Shown here: positions 26,936-35,867 of the stretch, piece by piece
How the letters are laid out: every line of letters begins with the position of its first letter
How positions within the stretch are numbered: position 1 is the first letter of the stretch
Source of the DNA: Rhodanobacter sp. FW104-R8
GTDB lineage: Bacteria > Pseudomonadota > Gammaproteobacteria > Xanthomonadales > Rhodanobacteraceae
Length of the DNA stretch: 64,000 bases
NCBI RefSeq assembly: GCF_001617365.1
Contig: NZ_LVJR01000027.1
Span: 62,001-126,000, forward strand
Direction of reading: 5' to 3'
The notes under the pieces: generated by a model
Databases searched by the model: none
What the model was told of the DNA's origin: nothing
Seen by the model: only the letters and a program-made list of their open reading frames with translations
Program-made: the position numbers and the translations under genes

Positions 26936-29011
26936 TTACTCCAATGCCGGTACGTCGGGGTAGTTCTCCAGCACCGGCCCCAACGCCGATGCCAGAGGCC
27001 CCAACCATGGTGCGTAGTGGCGCCAGTGATCCACCCCTTCGCGGTAGATCGGCTGGCGCACCTGTTCCGAACTGGCCGTGCGCACCGGCCGCGGGTTCTG
27101 GAAGAACCGCAGGCACGACGCCTCGAACGGCAGGCCGCAATAGTCGAGCAGGCGGCGCACCTCCCCCTCGGTGTCCTCGACCATGCGCTCGTACACGACG
27201 CGGTGGATGCGCCCGGGCAGCACGGCGTCGAAGTGCGCCATCAGCGCCACGTAGTCGCGGTAGTAGCGCCCCACGTCCTCGAGGTCGTAGCTGAAGTTCT
27301 GCCCGCGCGCGAAATGCTGCTTGAAGGCCGAGAAGCAGCACGCCAGCGGATGCCTGCGCGCGTCGATGATCTTCGCGTTCGGCAGCATCAGGTGGATCAG
27401 GCCGATGTGCATGAAGTTGTTCGGCATCTTGTCGATGAACAACGGCGCCGAGGTCTTGCGCTGGATCCGGGTGTGCGCGAGGTAGCGCTCGCCCAGCGCG
27501 CGCAGGGCGTCGGCGTCGAGCGCCGCCAGCGCGCCGTGGTACGGCATCGCGCTGCCGGCGTCGCCCTGCAGGCGCAGCAGGCGCGTGATCGAGGTGACCT
27601 CGGGCAGCTCCATGGTGCCTTCGACCTGGCTGTGGCTGGACAGGATCTGCTCGATCAGGGTGGAGCCGGCCCGCGGCAGGCCGACCACGAAGATCGGGTC
27701 GGGCGCCGCGCTGCCGGCGCCGGCGCGCGCGGCGAAAAAGTCGCGCGTGTAGTGCTCGCGGATATAGCGCACCCGCGCGCTGGTGTCGTCGGCGCTGTAG
27801 TGCAGCTGCGTGCGGCGGATCGCATTGCCCTGCGCGTAATGCCGGAACGACGGCTCGTATTCGCCGGCGTCCTCCAGCGCCTTGCCCACGGCGAACTCCA
27901 GGTGCAGGCGATCGTCCTCAGTGAGATCCGTGCGCGCCAGCTGCCGGCGCATCGCGGCCAGTTCGTCGGCGCCGAAGCGGAAGGTCTTCAGGTTGGCCAG
28001 GCTCCACCAGACCTCGCCGAACGACGGTTCGAGCTCCAGGCTGCGGCGATACGCGGCGATGGCGCGCTCGGTGTGCCCGGCGGTCTTCAGCGCATGGCCG
28101 TAGCTCACCCATACCTTCGCGTTGCGCGGATAACGTTCCAGCAGGTCGGCATAGATGCGGATGGCCGGCTCGTAGTCGCCGATCCGGCACAGCACCACCG
28201 CCTTGAGGTTGCGGCAGCCCAGGTGCCCCGGATCAGCCGCCAGCAGGCGCTCGATCTGGACCAGCGCCTGCTCCGGCTGGTTGCTGCGATGCAGGACCAG
28301 CGCGTAGTTCTGGCGCGCCTCATGGAAGCTGGGGGCCAGCTCCAGGCAGCGCTCAAGCAGGTGCAGGGCATCCTCGTTGCGGCCCAGCCGGGCGGCGACC
28401 TCGGCGAACATGCGGATCGCCGCCACGTCGGTCGGCGCCTGTTTCAGGTGCTCGCGCAGCAGGGCCTCGGCCTCGGGAATGCGGTTCTCGACCAGGGCGA
28501 CGGCAGCCGCCAGCAGGCGCGGGTCGCGGGTGGAGTAACGCACGTGGCTGGCGTACGCCGCGTCCGCCTGCGCCTGTTCGCCGGCCGCCATGAGATGGTC
28601 GCCGAGCGCGCGCCAGGCTTGCGGCAGGTCGGGCTTCAAGGTCACCGCCCGACGCAGCGCGTCGATCGCCTCCTGCCCGCGCCCGCGGCGGCCCAGGGCC
28701 ACGCCCAGGTCGAGATGGGCCACGGCCCAGTTCGGCTGGGATCGCGCCAGCGGAATGAGGATGTCGAGCGCGCCCTGCACGTCCCCCTGCAGCGAGCGCG
28801 CCGCCGCCAGCAGCTGCAGCGCGACTGGGTGGCCCGGGGCGACCTGAAGGATTTCGTCGAGCTGCTCGACCGCCATGGCCGGATCGCGATCCAGCAGGCG
28901 GGCGGCATGGGCCAGCGCCTGTTCCAGCGTACCGGTGGCTGACGCCTCCGTCACGACCGCTCCCGCGGTGACAATGCGCTCCGCCCGTGCGGGTCGAGTC
29001 TCGGGCGGCAC
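26936..29011 (-). CDS. TPR-repeat sulfotransferase family protein
   Basis: A 691-residue two-domain protein. Residues about 25-340 hold eight or nine tetratricopeptide repeats (e.g. WAVAHLDLGVALGRRGRGQ, AKVWVSYGHALKTAGHTE). From about 435 comes a sulfotransferase domain with the 5'-phosphosulfate loop VVGLPRAGSTLIEQIL near 437 and a distal RHPLACCFS segment like the 3'-phosphate-binding region. No signal peptide or membrane helix is seen, so it is cytoplasmic. The start is GTG with a weak site, so the N-terminus is uncertain. It lies 46 bases upstream of the TonB receptor gene on the same strand, a recurring pairing of unknown purpose. Acceptor unknown. Confidence 0.87.
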   Translation of the reverse strand: MPPETRPARAERIVTAGAVVTEASATGTLEQALAHAARLLDRDPAMAVEQLDEILQVAPGHPVALQLLAAARSLQGDVQGALDILIPLARSQPNWAVAHLDLGVALGRRGRGQEAIDALRRAVTLKPDLPQAWRALGDHLMAAGEQAQADAAYASHVRYSTRDPRLLAAAVALVENRIPEAEALLREHLKQAPTDVAAIRMFAEVAARLGRNEDALHLLERCLELAPSFHEARQNYALVLHRSNQPEQALVQIERLLAADPGHLGCRNLKAVVLCRIGDYEPAIRIYADLLERYPRNAKVWVSYGHALKTAGHTERAIAAYRRSLELEPSFGEVWWSLANLKTFRFGADELAAMRRQLARTDLTEDDRLHLEFAVGKALEDAGEYEPSFRHYAQGNAIRRTQLHYSADDTSARVRYIREHYTRDFFAARAGAGSAAPDPIFVVGLPRAGSTLIEQILSSHSQVEGTMELPEVTSITRLLRLQGDAGSAMPYHGALAALDADALRALGERYLAHTRIQRKTSAPLFIDKMPNNFMHIGLIHLMLPNAKIIDARRHPLACCFSAFKQHFARGQNFSYDLEDVGRYYRDYVALMAHFDAVLPGRIHRVVYERMVEDTEGEVRRLLDYCGLPFEASCLRFFQNPRPVRTASSEQVRQPIYREGVDHWRHYAPWLGPLASALGPVLENYPDVPALE

Positions 29012-29285
29012 AGCCTAGGTACAGCACCTTGCATGGACGGCAGCAGCTCCCCAATGGATATCGCCGCAATCTACAACCGAATCCGGCCGGTAGATAGTAG
29101 TTGCCGGCAAATGTGCCATGCGCCGGCATCCCGTCCACGCAGGCCGGGGCCTGTTGCCCCCGGTCCGGCGGAGGCGCTAGGCTGGATCGCGAACACTAGC
29201 TGCGGGCGCGAGACGGTACGCGGACATGGATGCTCCGGAAGACGGCTGCTCGCCGTGCCCACCCATCCGGGGACTGAACCTGCTC
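29012..29285. promoter_or_regulatory. Divergent promoter region of the uptake/oxygenase cluster
   Basis: This is the gap between the divergently transcribed TPR-sulfotransferase and oxygenase genes. It must hold both promoters. I see an imperfect inverted repeat around GGCCGGTAG...TTGCCGGC near 29084-29108 but no recognised operator and no regulator gene nearby. Confidence 0.3.
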
Positions 29286-30356
29286 ATGCCTACCGACACC
29301 TTGGTCGAGGAACTCAACCGCGCGCGCGCCCTGCCCGCCCGCTACTACGCCGGCGACGCGATGCTGGCGATGGAACAGCGCGCGGTATTCGCGCGCAGCT
29401 GGCAGCTGGTGGCGCACCAGGAACAACTGGCAGAGCCGGGCGACCATGCCGTCGAGCAGATCGCCGGGGTGCCCATCCTGCTGGTGCGCGGACAGGACCG
29501 CGTGCTGCGCGCCTTCCCCAACGTCTGCCGCCACCGCGCCGGGCCGCTGGCGCTGTGCGACGGCAAGGGCGCGCGCGCCCTGCACTGCAAGTACCACGGC
29601 TGGACCTACACCCTCGAAGGCCAGCTGCGCAGCGCGCCGGAGATGCAGGACGCCTGCGATTTCAAGGTCGAGGAGATCCGCCTGCCGCCGCTGCGCGTGC
29701 ACGAATGGCAGGGCCTGGTGTTCGTGGCGCTCGACCCGGCTGTGCCGCCGTTCGACGAGGTCTACGGCGGCATCGCCGGCCGCATCGCGCCGATCGACCT
29801 GTCGGCGATGCGCTACCTGCGCCGCGACAACTACGACATCGACTGCAACTGGAAGGTCTACGTCGACAACTTCCTCGAGGGCTACCACCTGCCGCATGTG
29901 CACCCGGGCCTGTCCCGGGTGCTGGACTACCGCGCCTACGACACCGAGTTGTTCCCGTGGCATTCGCTGCAGTCCTCGCCGCTGCGCAACAGCAGCGAGC
30001 TCTACGGCGACGGCCAGGCGTTCTACTACTTCGTCTACCCCAACGTGATGCTCAACATCATGCCCGGGCGGCTGCAGACCAACCGCATCCTGCCGTTGGG
30101 GCCGGACCGCTGCCGCATCGTGTTCGACTACTACTACGCGCAGGACGCCGGCGCCCAGGCCCGCATCGCCGCCGACCAGGCGTTCAGCGACGAAGTGCAG
30201 CACGAGGACATCGCGATCTGCGAGGCGGTGCAGAAGGGACTGGCGTCCGGATACTACGTCCCCGGCCGGCTGTGCCCGAAGCGCGAAGGCGGCGTCTGGC
30301 ATTTCCAGAACCTGCTGCGCGCGGCCTACGCCGGACCCGCCGGGGAGTCCGCGTGA
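29286..30356 (+). CDS. Rieske non-heme iron oxygenase, alpha subunit
   Basis: A 356-residue ring-hydroxylase-type oxygenase. The Rieske [2Fe-2S] centre is formed by Cys81-x-His83 and Cys101-x2-His104 (CRHRAG and CKYHGW). The catalytic iron site is DNFLEGYHLPHVH near 194-206, with two His and a later Asp expected. The EGYHLPHVHPGL form is typical of the subgroup acting on quaternary amines (glycine betaine, carnitine, stachydrine) rather than on aromatics, though this is inference. No reductase gene is seen nearby. The start 20 codons downstream of an earlier ATG was chosen to fit the family; the ATG at 29226 is an alternative. First gene of the plus-strand operon. Confidence 0.85.
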   Translation: MPTDTLVEELNRARALPARYYAGDAMLAMEQRAVFARSWQLVAHQEQLAEPGDHAVEQIAGVPILLVRGQDRVLRAFPNVCRHRAGPLALCDGKGARALHCKYHGWTYTLEGQLRSAPEMQDACDFKVEEIRLPPLRVHEWQGLVFVALDPAVPPFDEVYGGIAGRIAPIDLSAMRYLRRDNYDIDCNWKVYVDNFLEGYHLPHVHPGLSRVLDYRAYDTELFPWHSLQSSPLRNSSELYGDGQAFYYFVYPNVMLNIMPGRLQTNRILPLGPDRCRIVFDYYYAQDAGAQARIAADQAFSDEVQHEDIAICEAVQKGLASGYYVPGRLCPKREGGVWHFQNLLRAAYAGPAGESA

Positions 30357-31732
30357 GCGTGGCCCGACCCGGCCGCTCCCTCTCCGAACCCAAACCCGCG
30401 GAAGCCGGCATGCACGACCGCAACAAGATCGGCTTCTGGACCTGCACCGCGCTGGTGGTGGGCAATGTCATCGGCATGGGCATCTTCGTGCTGCCGGCAT
30501 CGCTGGCGCCGTTCGGGTTCAATGCGCTGATCGGCTGGATCATCGTGCTGGCCGGCTGCCTGGTGCTGGCCCGCGTGTTCTCGCACCTGGCCCGCGCGCT
30601 GCCCGACGCCGAAGGTCCGTACGGCTACATCCGCCGCACCCTGGGCGAGCTGCCGGCGTACCTAGCGCTGTGGGCGTACTGGGTGTCGCTGTGGCTCACC
30701 AACGCGGCGCTCGCCACCGGCGTGGTCGGCTACATGACGGTGGTGTTCCCGCCGCTGGGTGCGATCCAGCCGGCGCTGTTCGCGCTGTGCCTGCTGTGGT
30801 CGGTGGTGGCGATCAACCTGTTCGGCGTGCGCACCGGCGGCGGGGTGCAAATCGTCACCACCGTCCTGAAGCTGCTGCCGATGCTGGCGATCGCCCTGCT
30901 CGGCGGCTGGGTCCTGCTCGACTCGCCGGCGAGCTACGTCGCGCACCCGCCGGCCACGCCGGTCACCCTGGGCGGCGTGATGGCGGCCTCGACCATCGCC
31001 CTGTTCGCGATGCTCGGCATCGAATCGGCCAGCGTGCCGGCGGCGCGGGTGGACGACCCGGCGCGCACGATCCCGCGCTCGACCATGACCGGCACCGTGC
31101 TCACCGCGATCATCTACATCATCGTCTCCACCGTGCCGCTGCTGCTGATCCGGCAGCAGGAACTGGCCGAGGCGAACGCGCCGTTCGCGCTGCTGATGGA
31201 CCGCTTCGCCGCCGCCGGCTCCGGGCGCTGGCTGGCGCTGTTCGTGGTGATCAGCGGGCTGGGCGCGCTCAACGGCTGGACCCTGCTGGCCGGCGAGCTG
31301 ACCCGCACGATGGCGCACAACGGCGTGCTGCCGGCTGTGCTGGCGCGCAATAACCGCCATGGCGCGCCGGCGGTGGCGCTGCTGGTGATCGGCGCGCTCG
31401 CCTCGGCGATGATCGGGATGAGCTACAGCAAGTCGCTGGTGTCGGCGTTCACCTTCCTCACCCGGGTGGTCACCGCCGCCAACCTGCCGCTCTACCTGTG
31501 CTGCGCGCTGGCGCTGGTCGTGCTGTGGCGGCGGCGCACCGCGACGTGCACTTCGGTGCGGGTGTTGCTGGTCGCCGTCACCTGCGTGCTGTTCGTGGTC
31601 TTCGCCTTCGTCGGCATCGGCCACGAGCCGTTCCTGTACGCGCTGGGACTGATCGCAGCGGGCCTGCCGCTGTATGCGTTCATGCGCCTGCGGCACAGGA
31701 GCGCGCCGCCCGTCGAGGTCATCCCGGAATGA
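30353..31732 (+). CDS. APC-family amino acid/amine permease
   Basis: An inner-membrane transporter with about 12 helices. The family signature is near the N-terminus (ALVVGNVIGMGIFVLPASLAPFG), and LFAMLGIESASVPAARVDDPARTIPRS matches the conserved loop of helix 6. The GTG start overlaps the upstream stop as GTGA and follows GGGGAG seven bases before it; an in-frame ATG at 30410 with GGAAG would remove 19 residues and is the main alternative. Between the oxygenase and flavoprotein genes it probably imports their substrate or a product through the inner membrane. It is closest in style to arginine/ornithine and putrescine type carriers. Substrate unknown. Confidence 0.85.
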   Translation: MSVARPGRSLSEPKPAEAGMHDRNKIGFWTCTALVVGNVIGMGIFVLPASLAPFGFNALIGWIIVLAGCLVLARVFSHLARALPDAEGPYGYIRRTLGELPAYLALWAYWVSLWLTNAALATGVVGYMTVVFPPLGAIQPALFALCLLWSVVAINLFGVRTGGGVQIVTTVLKLLPMLAIALLGGWVLLDSPASYVAHPPATPVTLGGVMAASTIALFAMLGIESASVPAARVDDPARTIPRSTMTGTVLTAIIYIIVSTVPLLLIRQQELAEANAPFALLMDRFAAAGSGRWLALFVVISGLGALNGWTLLAGELTRTMAHNGVLPAVLARNNRHGAPAVALLVIGALASAMIGMSYSKSLVSAFTFLTRVVTAANLPLYLCCALALVVLWRRRTATCTSVRVLLVAVTCVLFVVFAFVGIGHEPFLYALGLIAAGLPLYAFMRLRHRSAPPVEVIPE

Positions 31733-33828
31733 GAGATCCGCGCTACGACATCCTGTTCACCCCGATCAAGATCGGCCCGGTCACCGCGAAGAACCGCTTC
31801 TTCCAGGTGCCGCATTGCAACGGCATGGGCCATGCGATGCCGCTGGCGCACGCGGCTATGCGCGAGACCAAGGCCGAGGGCGGCTGGGCGGTGGTCTCCA
31901 CCGAGGAGTGCGAGATCCATCCCAGCGGCGACCTCACGCCCTACGTCGAGGCGCGGCTGTGGGACGACCGCGACATCCCCGCACTGGCGCTGATGTGCGA
32001 CAAGGTGCACGCGCACGGCGCGCTCGCCGCGCTGGAGCTGTCGCACAACGGTCCCACCGCGTCGAACCTGTATTCGCGCGAGGTGCTGCTGGCGCCGTCG
32101 CATCAGCCGTCCAAGTACGGCTACCCGTCGCAGGCGCGCGCGATGACCCTGCACGACATCCGCGAGTACCGGCGCTGGCATCGCGAGGCGGCGATCCGCG
32201 GCAAGCGCGCGGGCATGGACATCATCTACGTCTACGCGGCGCACGACCTGTCGCTCGCGATGCACTTCCTGCAGCGCCGGCGCAACCAGCGCAGCGACGA
32301 ATACGGTGGCTCGCTGGAGAACCGCGTGCGCCTGCTGCGCGAGGTGCTGCAGGACACGAAGGATGCCGTCGGCGACACCTGCGCCGTGGCGCTGCGCTTC
32401 GCCACCGAGGAACTGCTCGGGCCCGGCGGCGTGGAACTGGCCGAGGCGAAGGAGATCGTCGGCATGCTGGCCGAACTGCCTGACCTGTGGGACGTGAACC
32501 TCGCCGCCTGGTACAACGACTCGGTGCCCTCGCGCTTCGCCGCCGAGGGTGCGCAGGAGCCGTTCATCGACTTCGTCAAGCAGACCACCAGCAAGCCGGT
32601 GGTCGGCGTGGGCCGCTTCACCTCGCCGGACACCATGGTGTCGCAGCTCAAGCGCGGCGTGCTGGATATGATCGGCTGCGCGCGCCCGTCGATCGCCGAC
32701 CCGTTCCTGCCGAAGAAGATCGAGGAAGGCCGCGTCGACGACATCCGCGAATGCATCGGCTGCAACATCTGCGTCTCCGGCGACATGACCATCTCGCCGA
32801 TCCGCTGCACGCAGAACCCGACCATGGGCGAGGAGTGGCGCAAGGGCTGGCACCCGGAACGCATCGCGCCGGCGCGCACGGCCAGCCGCGTGCTGGTGGT
32901 CGGCGCCGGACCGGCCGGGCTGGAAGCCGCGCGCGCGCTGGGTCAGCGCGGCCACGAGGTGAGCCTGGCCGAGGCGCGCCGCGAACTCGGCGGCCGCGTT
33001 ACCCGCGAAGCGCGCCTGCCCGGCCTGGCCGAGTGGGCGCGCGTGCGCGACTGGCGCGTGGGCCAGATCAACAAGCTCGCCAACATAGCCGTCTATCTCG
33101 ATTCGGTACTCACCGCGCAGGACGTGCTCGACTTCGGCGCCGAACACGTGGTGCTGGCCACCGGCTGCCACTGGCGCCGCGACGGTTACGGGCGCAGCAA
33201 CGGTTTCGCCATTCCCGGCTTCGTCGACAACCCGCGCGTGTTCACGCCCGACGACCTGATGGACGGCCGCCTGCCGGAAGGACGTGTGGTGGTATTCGAC
33301 GACGACGGCTTCTACTACGGCAGCGTGGCCGCCGAGGTCCTGCGCCTGCGCGGTTGCGAGGTGACCCACCTGACTCCGGACGACAGCATCGCGCCGTGGG
33401 GCCAGCACACGCTCGACTACCGGCATATCCGCAAGCGGATGGCCAAGCTCGGCATCGAGGCGCTGGTGTCGCACGACATCGTCGGCTTCGACGGAGCCAC
33501 GCTCACCGTCGAGGACATCTGGACCCACCGGCGCCGCGAGCTGGCCTGCGACGCGGTGGTCACGGTGACCGCCCGCGTGCCCGACGACGCGCTGTACCAG
33601 GAACTGCTGCGGCGCGAGCCGGAGTGGTCCGCTGCCGGCGTGCGATCGTTGCGCTGCATCGGTGACGCCGAGGCGCCGGGGCTGATCGCGCATGCGGTCT
33701 ACGCCGGCCACCGCTACGCCCGCGAACTGGAGGAGCCGGCCACCGGCGAAGTCGCGTTCAAGCGGCACTTCCATACCGCGGACGCCGACGACCTGTTGCG
33801 CGTGGCGCCGGCACAGGAATCTCGCTGA
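31729..33828 (+). CDS. TMADH-like flavin/iron-sulfur oxidoreductase (N-demethylase type)
   Basis: A 699-residue three-domain flavoprotein of the trimethylamine dehydrogenase/2,4-dienoyl-CoA reductase group. Residues about 1-330 form an Old-Yellow-Enzyme TIM barrel with FMN; Cys342, Cys345, Cys348 and Cys360 (CIGCNIC...RC) match the [4Fe-4S] site. The C-terminal part has an ADP-binding domain beginning RVLVVGAGPAGLEAARAL near 386. The same architecture is found in demethylases of dimethylglycine and N-methylproline. Its start overlaps the permease stop as ATGA. With the Rieske oxygenase it could remove successive N-methyl groups from a betaine. Substrate is inferred from context only. Confidence 0.85.
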   Translation: MRDPRYDILFTPIKIGPVTAKNRFFQVPHCNGMGHAMPLAHAAMRETKAEGGWAVVSTEECEIHPSGDLTPYVEARLWDDRDIPALALMCDKVHAHGALAALELSHNGPTASNLYSREVLLAPSHQPSKYGYPSQARAMTLHDIREYRRWHREAAIRGKRAGMDIIYVYAAHDLSLAMHFLQRRRNQRSDEYGGSLENRVRLLREVLQDTKDAVGDTCAVALRFATEELLGPGGVELAEAKEIVGMLAELPDLWDVNLAAWYNDSVPSRFAAEGAQEPFIDFVKQTTSKPVVGVGRFTSPDTMVSQLKRGVLDMIGCARPSIADPFLPKKIEEGRVDDIRECIGCNICVSGDMTISPIRCTQNPTMGEEWRKGWHPERIAPARTASRVLVVGAGPAGLEAARALGQRGHEVSLAEARRELGGRVTREARLPGLAEWARVRDWRVGQINKLANIAVYLDSVLTAQDVLDFGAEHVVLATGCHWRRDGYGRSNGFAIPGFVDNPRVFTPDDLMDGRLPEGRVVVFDDDGFYYGSVAAEVLRLRGCEVTHLTPDDSIAPWGQHTLDYRHIRKRMAKLGIEALVSHDIVGFDGATLTVEDIWTHRRRELACDAVVTVTARVPDDALYQELLRREPEWSAAGVRSLRCIGDAEAPGLIAHAVYAGHRYARELEEPATGEVAFKRHFHTADADDLLRVAPAQESR

Positions 33829-33856
33829 AAACCGACGCGGCCATCGACAACCGCGG

Positions 33857-34426
33857 CTAGCGGAACTGCCGATCGCGCTGCCCGGTATGCACGTAGGCGA
33901 TTCGCCCGGCCAGCTGACGGCCCAGCGGCGACAGCCCGGCGGCCAGCTCGCCGCGCAGCACGTCGAGGCCCGCCAGCCGGCGTCGATGGAAGCGCAGCGG
34001 GTACGCATCGACCGCCTGCAGGTGCGGCGTGCGCGGCATCGCAGCCGCCGGCTCGCCGCCAGCCAGCAGGCGATCCCAGCCCAGGTAGTCGGTGTCCGGC
34101 AGCAGGTGCAGGCGCACACAGGGCTGGCCGGTGCGATCCAGGCCGTCGATCCATTCGTGCGGCCCGTCCACCGCAATCACGCTGACTGCCATCAGCCAGC
34201 GCACCCGCAGCAGCGGGGCCAGCTGCGGCGTTTCCGCCAGCAGGCCGCGCGGCAGCGCCGACAGCTCCGGCCCACGCGCCGCCAGCGGCATGTACAGCAC
34301 GCTGTCGAGCGCCGGCAGCGCCGCAACCAGCGACGCCGGCGCGATCCGCAGCCAGCGCCGGCAGGGGGCCGTGCCGGAAGCCTGCGGGCAGCATGCCCGC
34401 CGTTGTCGCCACCAGGGAGTGAACAT
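33857..34426 (-). CDS. Unknown protein downstream of hemP
   Basis: A 189-residue protein I do not recognise. It has no signal peptide or clear membrane helix, is rich in Leu, Ala and Arg, and has a central block RWLMAVSVIAVDGPHEW followed by CVRLHLLPDTDYLGWDRLL and HLQAVDAYPLRFHRR. Several His and Cys residues lie in the N-terminal (RACCPQ) and central parts. The start has GGAGG six bases upstream. It is 94 bases after hemP on the same strand, so it should be controlled by the same Fur box. A role in heme or iron use is inferred only from this. The downstream end is convergent with the flavoprotein gene. Confidence 0.65.
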   Translation of the reverse strand: MFTPWWRQRRACCPQASGTAPCRRWLRIAPASLVAALPALDSVLYMPLAARGPELSALPRGLLAETPQLAPLLRVRWLMAVSVIAVDGPHEWIDGLDRTGQPCVRLHLLPDTDYLGWDRLLAGGEPAAAMPRTPHLQAVDAYPLRFHRRRLAGLDVLRGELAAGLSPLGRQLAGRIAYVHTGQRDRQFR

Positions 34427-34520
34427 CGCCTGCCTCCAGCGACACGAGCCGGCGAAGCGCCCAGGCCCGGGAAAGACGCGCGGGCCACCGCCCACGGCGC
34501 CAGGGAAACCGACCGGCGGG

Positions 34521-34721
34521 CTACTTGGTCAGGATCAGCTTGTCGTTGCGGGTCAGGCGCAGGTGGTACTCGCTGCCCTGATGCTGGATCACCAGTTCGC
34601 GTTCACCCTCCAGCAACGCATGGCTGGAAACGCGTCTGGCCATCGCGGCGGCCGGCGGCGGCGCTGCCGGCCGCCGGATCGAGCGTGGCGACGGCGGTTG
34701 GCGCAGGGACAGGACAGGCAT
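34521..34721 (-). CDS. hemP: Hemin uptake protein HemP
   Basis: A 66-residue protein with a Pro/Arg-rich N-terminus and the HemP domain at about 30-66: RVSSHALLEGERELVIQH, then GSEYHLRLTRNDKLILTK, which closely fits the family pattern ending in KLILTK. HemP is a small cytoplasmic or membrane-linked activator of heme receptor expression and uptake. The ATG was chosen over a GTG 27 bases further up, because the Fur box ends five bases before that GTG and would leave no leader. No heme receptor gene is in the window. Confidence 0.88.
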   Translation of the reverse strand: MPVLSLRQPPSPRSIRRPAAPPPAAAMARRVSSHALLEGERELVIQHQGSEYHLRLTRNDKLILTK

Positions 34722-34752
34722 CGGAATATCCAGTGGAAGCGGTGACACCTTA

Positions 34753-34772
34753 GATGATAATGATTATCATTT
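34753..34772 (-). promoter_or_regulatory. Fur box upstream of hemP
   Basis: GATGATAATGATTATCATT is nearly the consensus 19-bp Fur site, with ATGATAAT and ATTATCAT arms. It is 32 bases from the chosen hemP start, so iron-replete Fur should block hemP and the gene after it. Confidence 0.92.
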
Positions 34773-34794
34773 AAGTGTCAACTGCCCTCCTCCC

Positions 34795-35769
34795 TCAGCC
34801 CGCCTCGACGACCTGCCGGATCCGCTGCGCCACCGCCGCATCCAGCCGTGGCAGCAGCTCCAGCGCATCCAGGTTCTGCGCCAGCTGCTCGCGTCTGCTG
34901 GCGCCGAGCATCACCGTGGAAACGTGCGGATTGAGCAGGCACCAGGCGATCGCCAGCTGCGCCAGGCTGGTGCCCAGCTCGGCGGCGCTCGGCTGCAGCG
35001 CGCGCACCTTGCCGAGGCGTTCGTCGCCGTGGCCCAGCACATCCTCGCGCAACCCCTCGAAGCCGGGCTGGGCCAGCCGCGAGTCGGCCGGCACGCCGTC
35101 GTTGTACTTGCCGCTCAGCAGGCCGGACGCCAGCGGCGACCAGATCGTGGTGCCCATGCCGTAGGCCTCGTACAGCGGCGCGTACTCCACCTCCACCCGC
35201 TCGCGGTGCAGCAGGTTGTACTGCGGCTGCTCCATCACCGGCGCATACAGGTGGTTTTCGCGGGCAATCCGGTGCGCCTCGTGGATCGCCTCGGCCGGCC
35301 ACTCGCTGGTGCCCCAATACAGCACCTTGCCCTGGCGCACCAGCGTATCCATCGCCGCCACGGTTTCCTCGATCGGCGTATCCGGATCGGGGCGATGGCA
35401 GAAGTACAGGTCCAGGTAATCCACGCGCAGGCGCTGCAGCGCCTGGTGGCAGGCTTCCATCACGTGCTTGCGCGACAGCCCGCGCTGGGTCGGCAGCGGC
35501 TTGTCATGCGCGCCGAAGAACACCTTGCTGGAGACGCAGTAGCTGTCGCGCGGAAAGCGCAGGTCGGCCAGCACGTCGCCCATCACCTGCTCGGCCACGC
35601 CGTTGTTGTAGGTTTCGGCGTTGTCGAAGAAGTTCACCCCGCGGTCGTGCGCCAGCGCCAGCAGCTCGCGCGCCTGGGCACGCCCCACCTGCCGGCCGAA
35701 GGTGATCCAGGCGCCGAACGACAGCGCGGAAAGTTGCAGGCCGGAGGTGCCGAGGCGGCGGTACAGCAT
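34795..35769 (-). CDS. Aldo/keto reductase, potassium-channel beta-subunit type
   Basis: A 324-residue NADPH-dependent oxidoreductase with the AKR TIM barrel. The catalytic set is Asp in FFDNAETY, Tyr of the same motif, Lys in CVSSKVFFG and His in YFCHRPD. Gly-rich nucleotide-binding and LGASRREQL near the C-terminus fit the AKR13/YghZ-like branch that resembles Kv-beta subunits. Substrates of this branch are various aldehydes. A GGAG site lies seven bases before the ATG; upstream extension is rejected because it reads into the divergent gene's promoter. It is divergent from the alcohol dehydrogenase with about 100 bases between starts. Substrate unknown. Confidence 0.9.
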   Translation of the reverse strand: MLYRRLGTSGLQLSALSFGAWITFGRQVGRAQARELLALAHDRGVNFFDNAETYNNGVAEQVMGDVLADLRFPRDSYCVSSKVFFGAHDKPLPTQRGLSRKHVMEACHQALQRLRVDYLDLYFCHRPDPDTPIEETVAAMDTLVRQGKVLYWGTSEWPAEAIHEAHRIARENHLYAPVMEQPQYNLLHRERVEVEYAPLYEAYGMGTTIWSPLASGLLSGKYNDGVPADSRLAQPGFEGLREDVLGHGDERLGKVRALQPSAAELGTSLAQLAIAWCLLNPHVSTVMLGASRREQLAQNLDALELLPRLDAAVAQRIRQVVEAG

Positions 35770-35867
35770 GGGGATGCTCCTGTGACGGGAAAGACCGCCA
35801 GCATGTCCAATCCACGCGCGCGATACAACGGCGTAATCTTGTGCTCCCCCCACCATCGGAGTTCGCC

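Noticed and set aside
24451-27294. A 947-codon open frame opposite the TonB-dependent receptor gene
   Set aside because: The receptor has a signal peptide, plug motifs and terminal Phe. The antisense frame is Val/Gly/His-rich low-complexity sequence and runs on past the receptor start.
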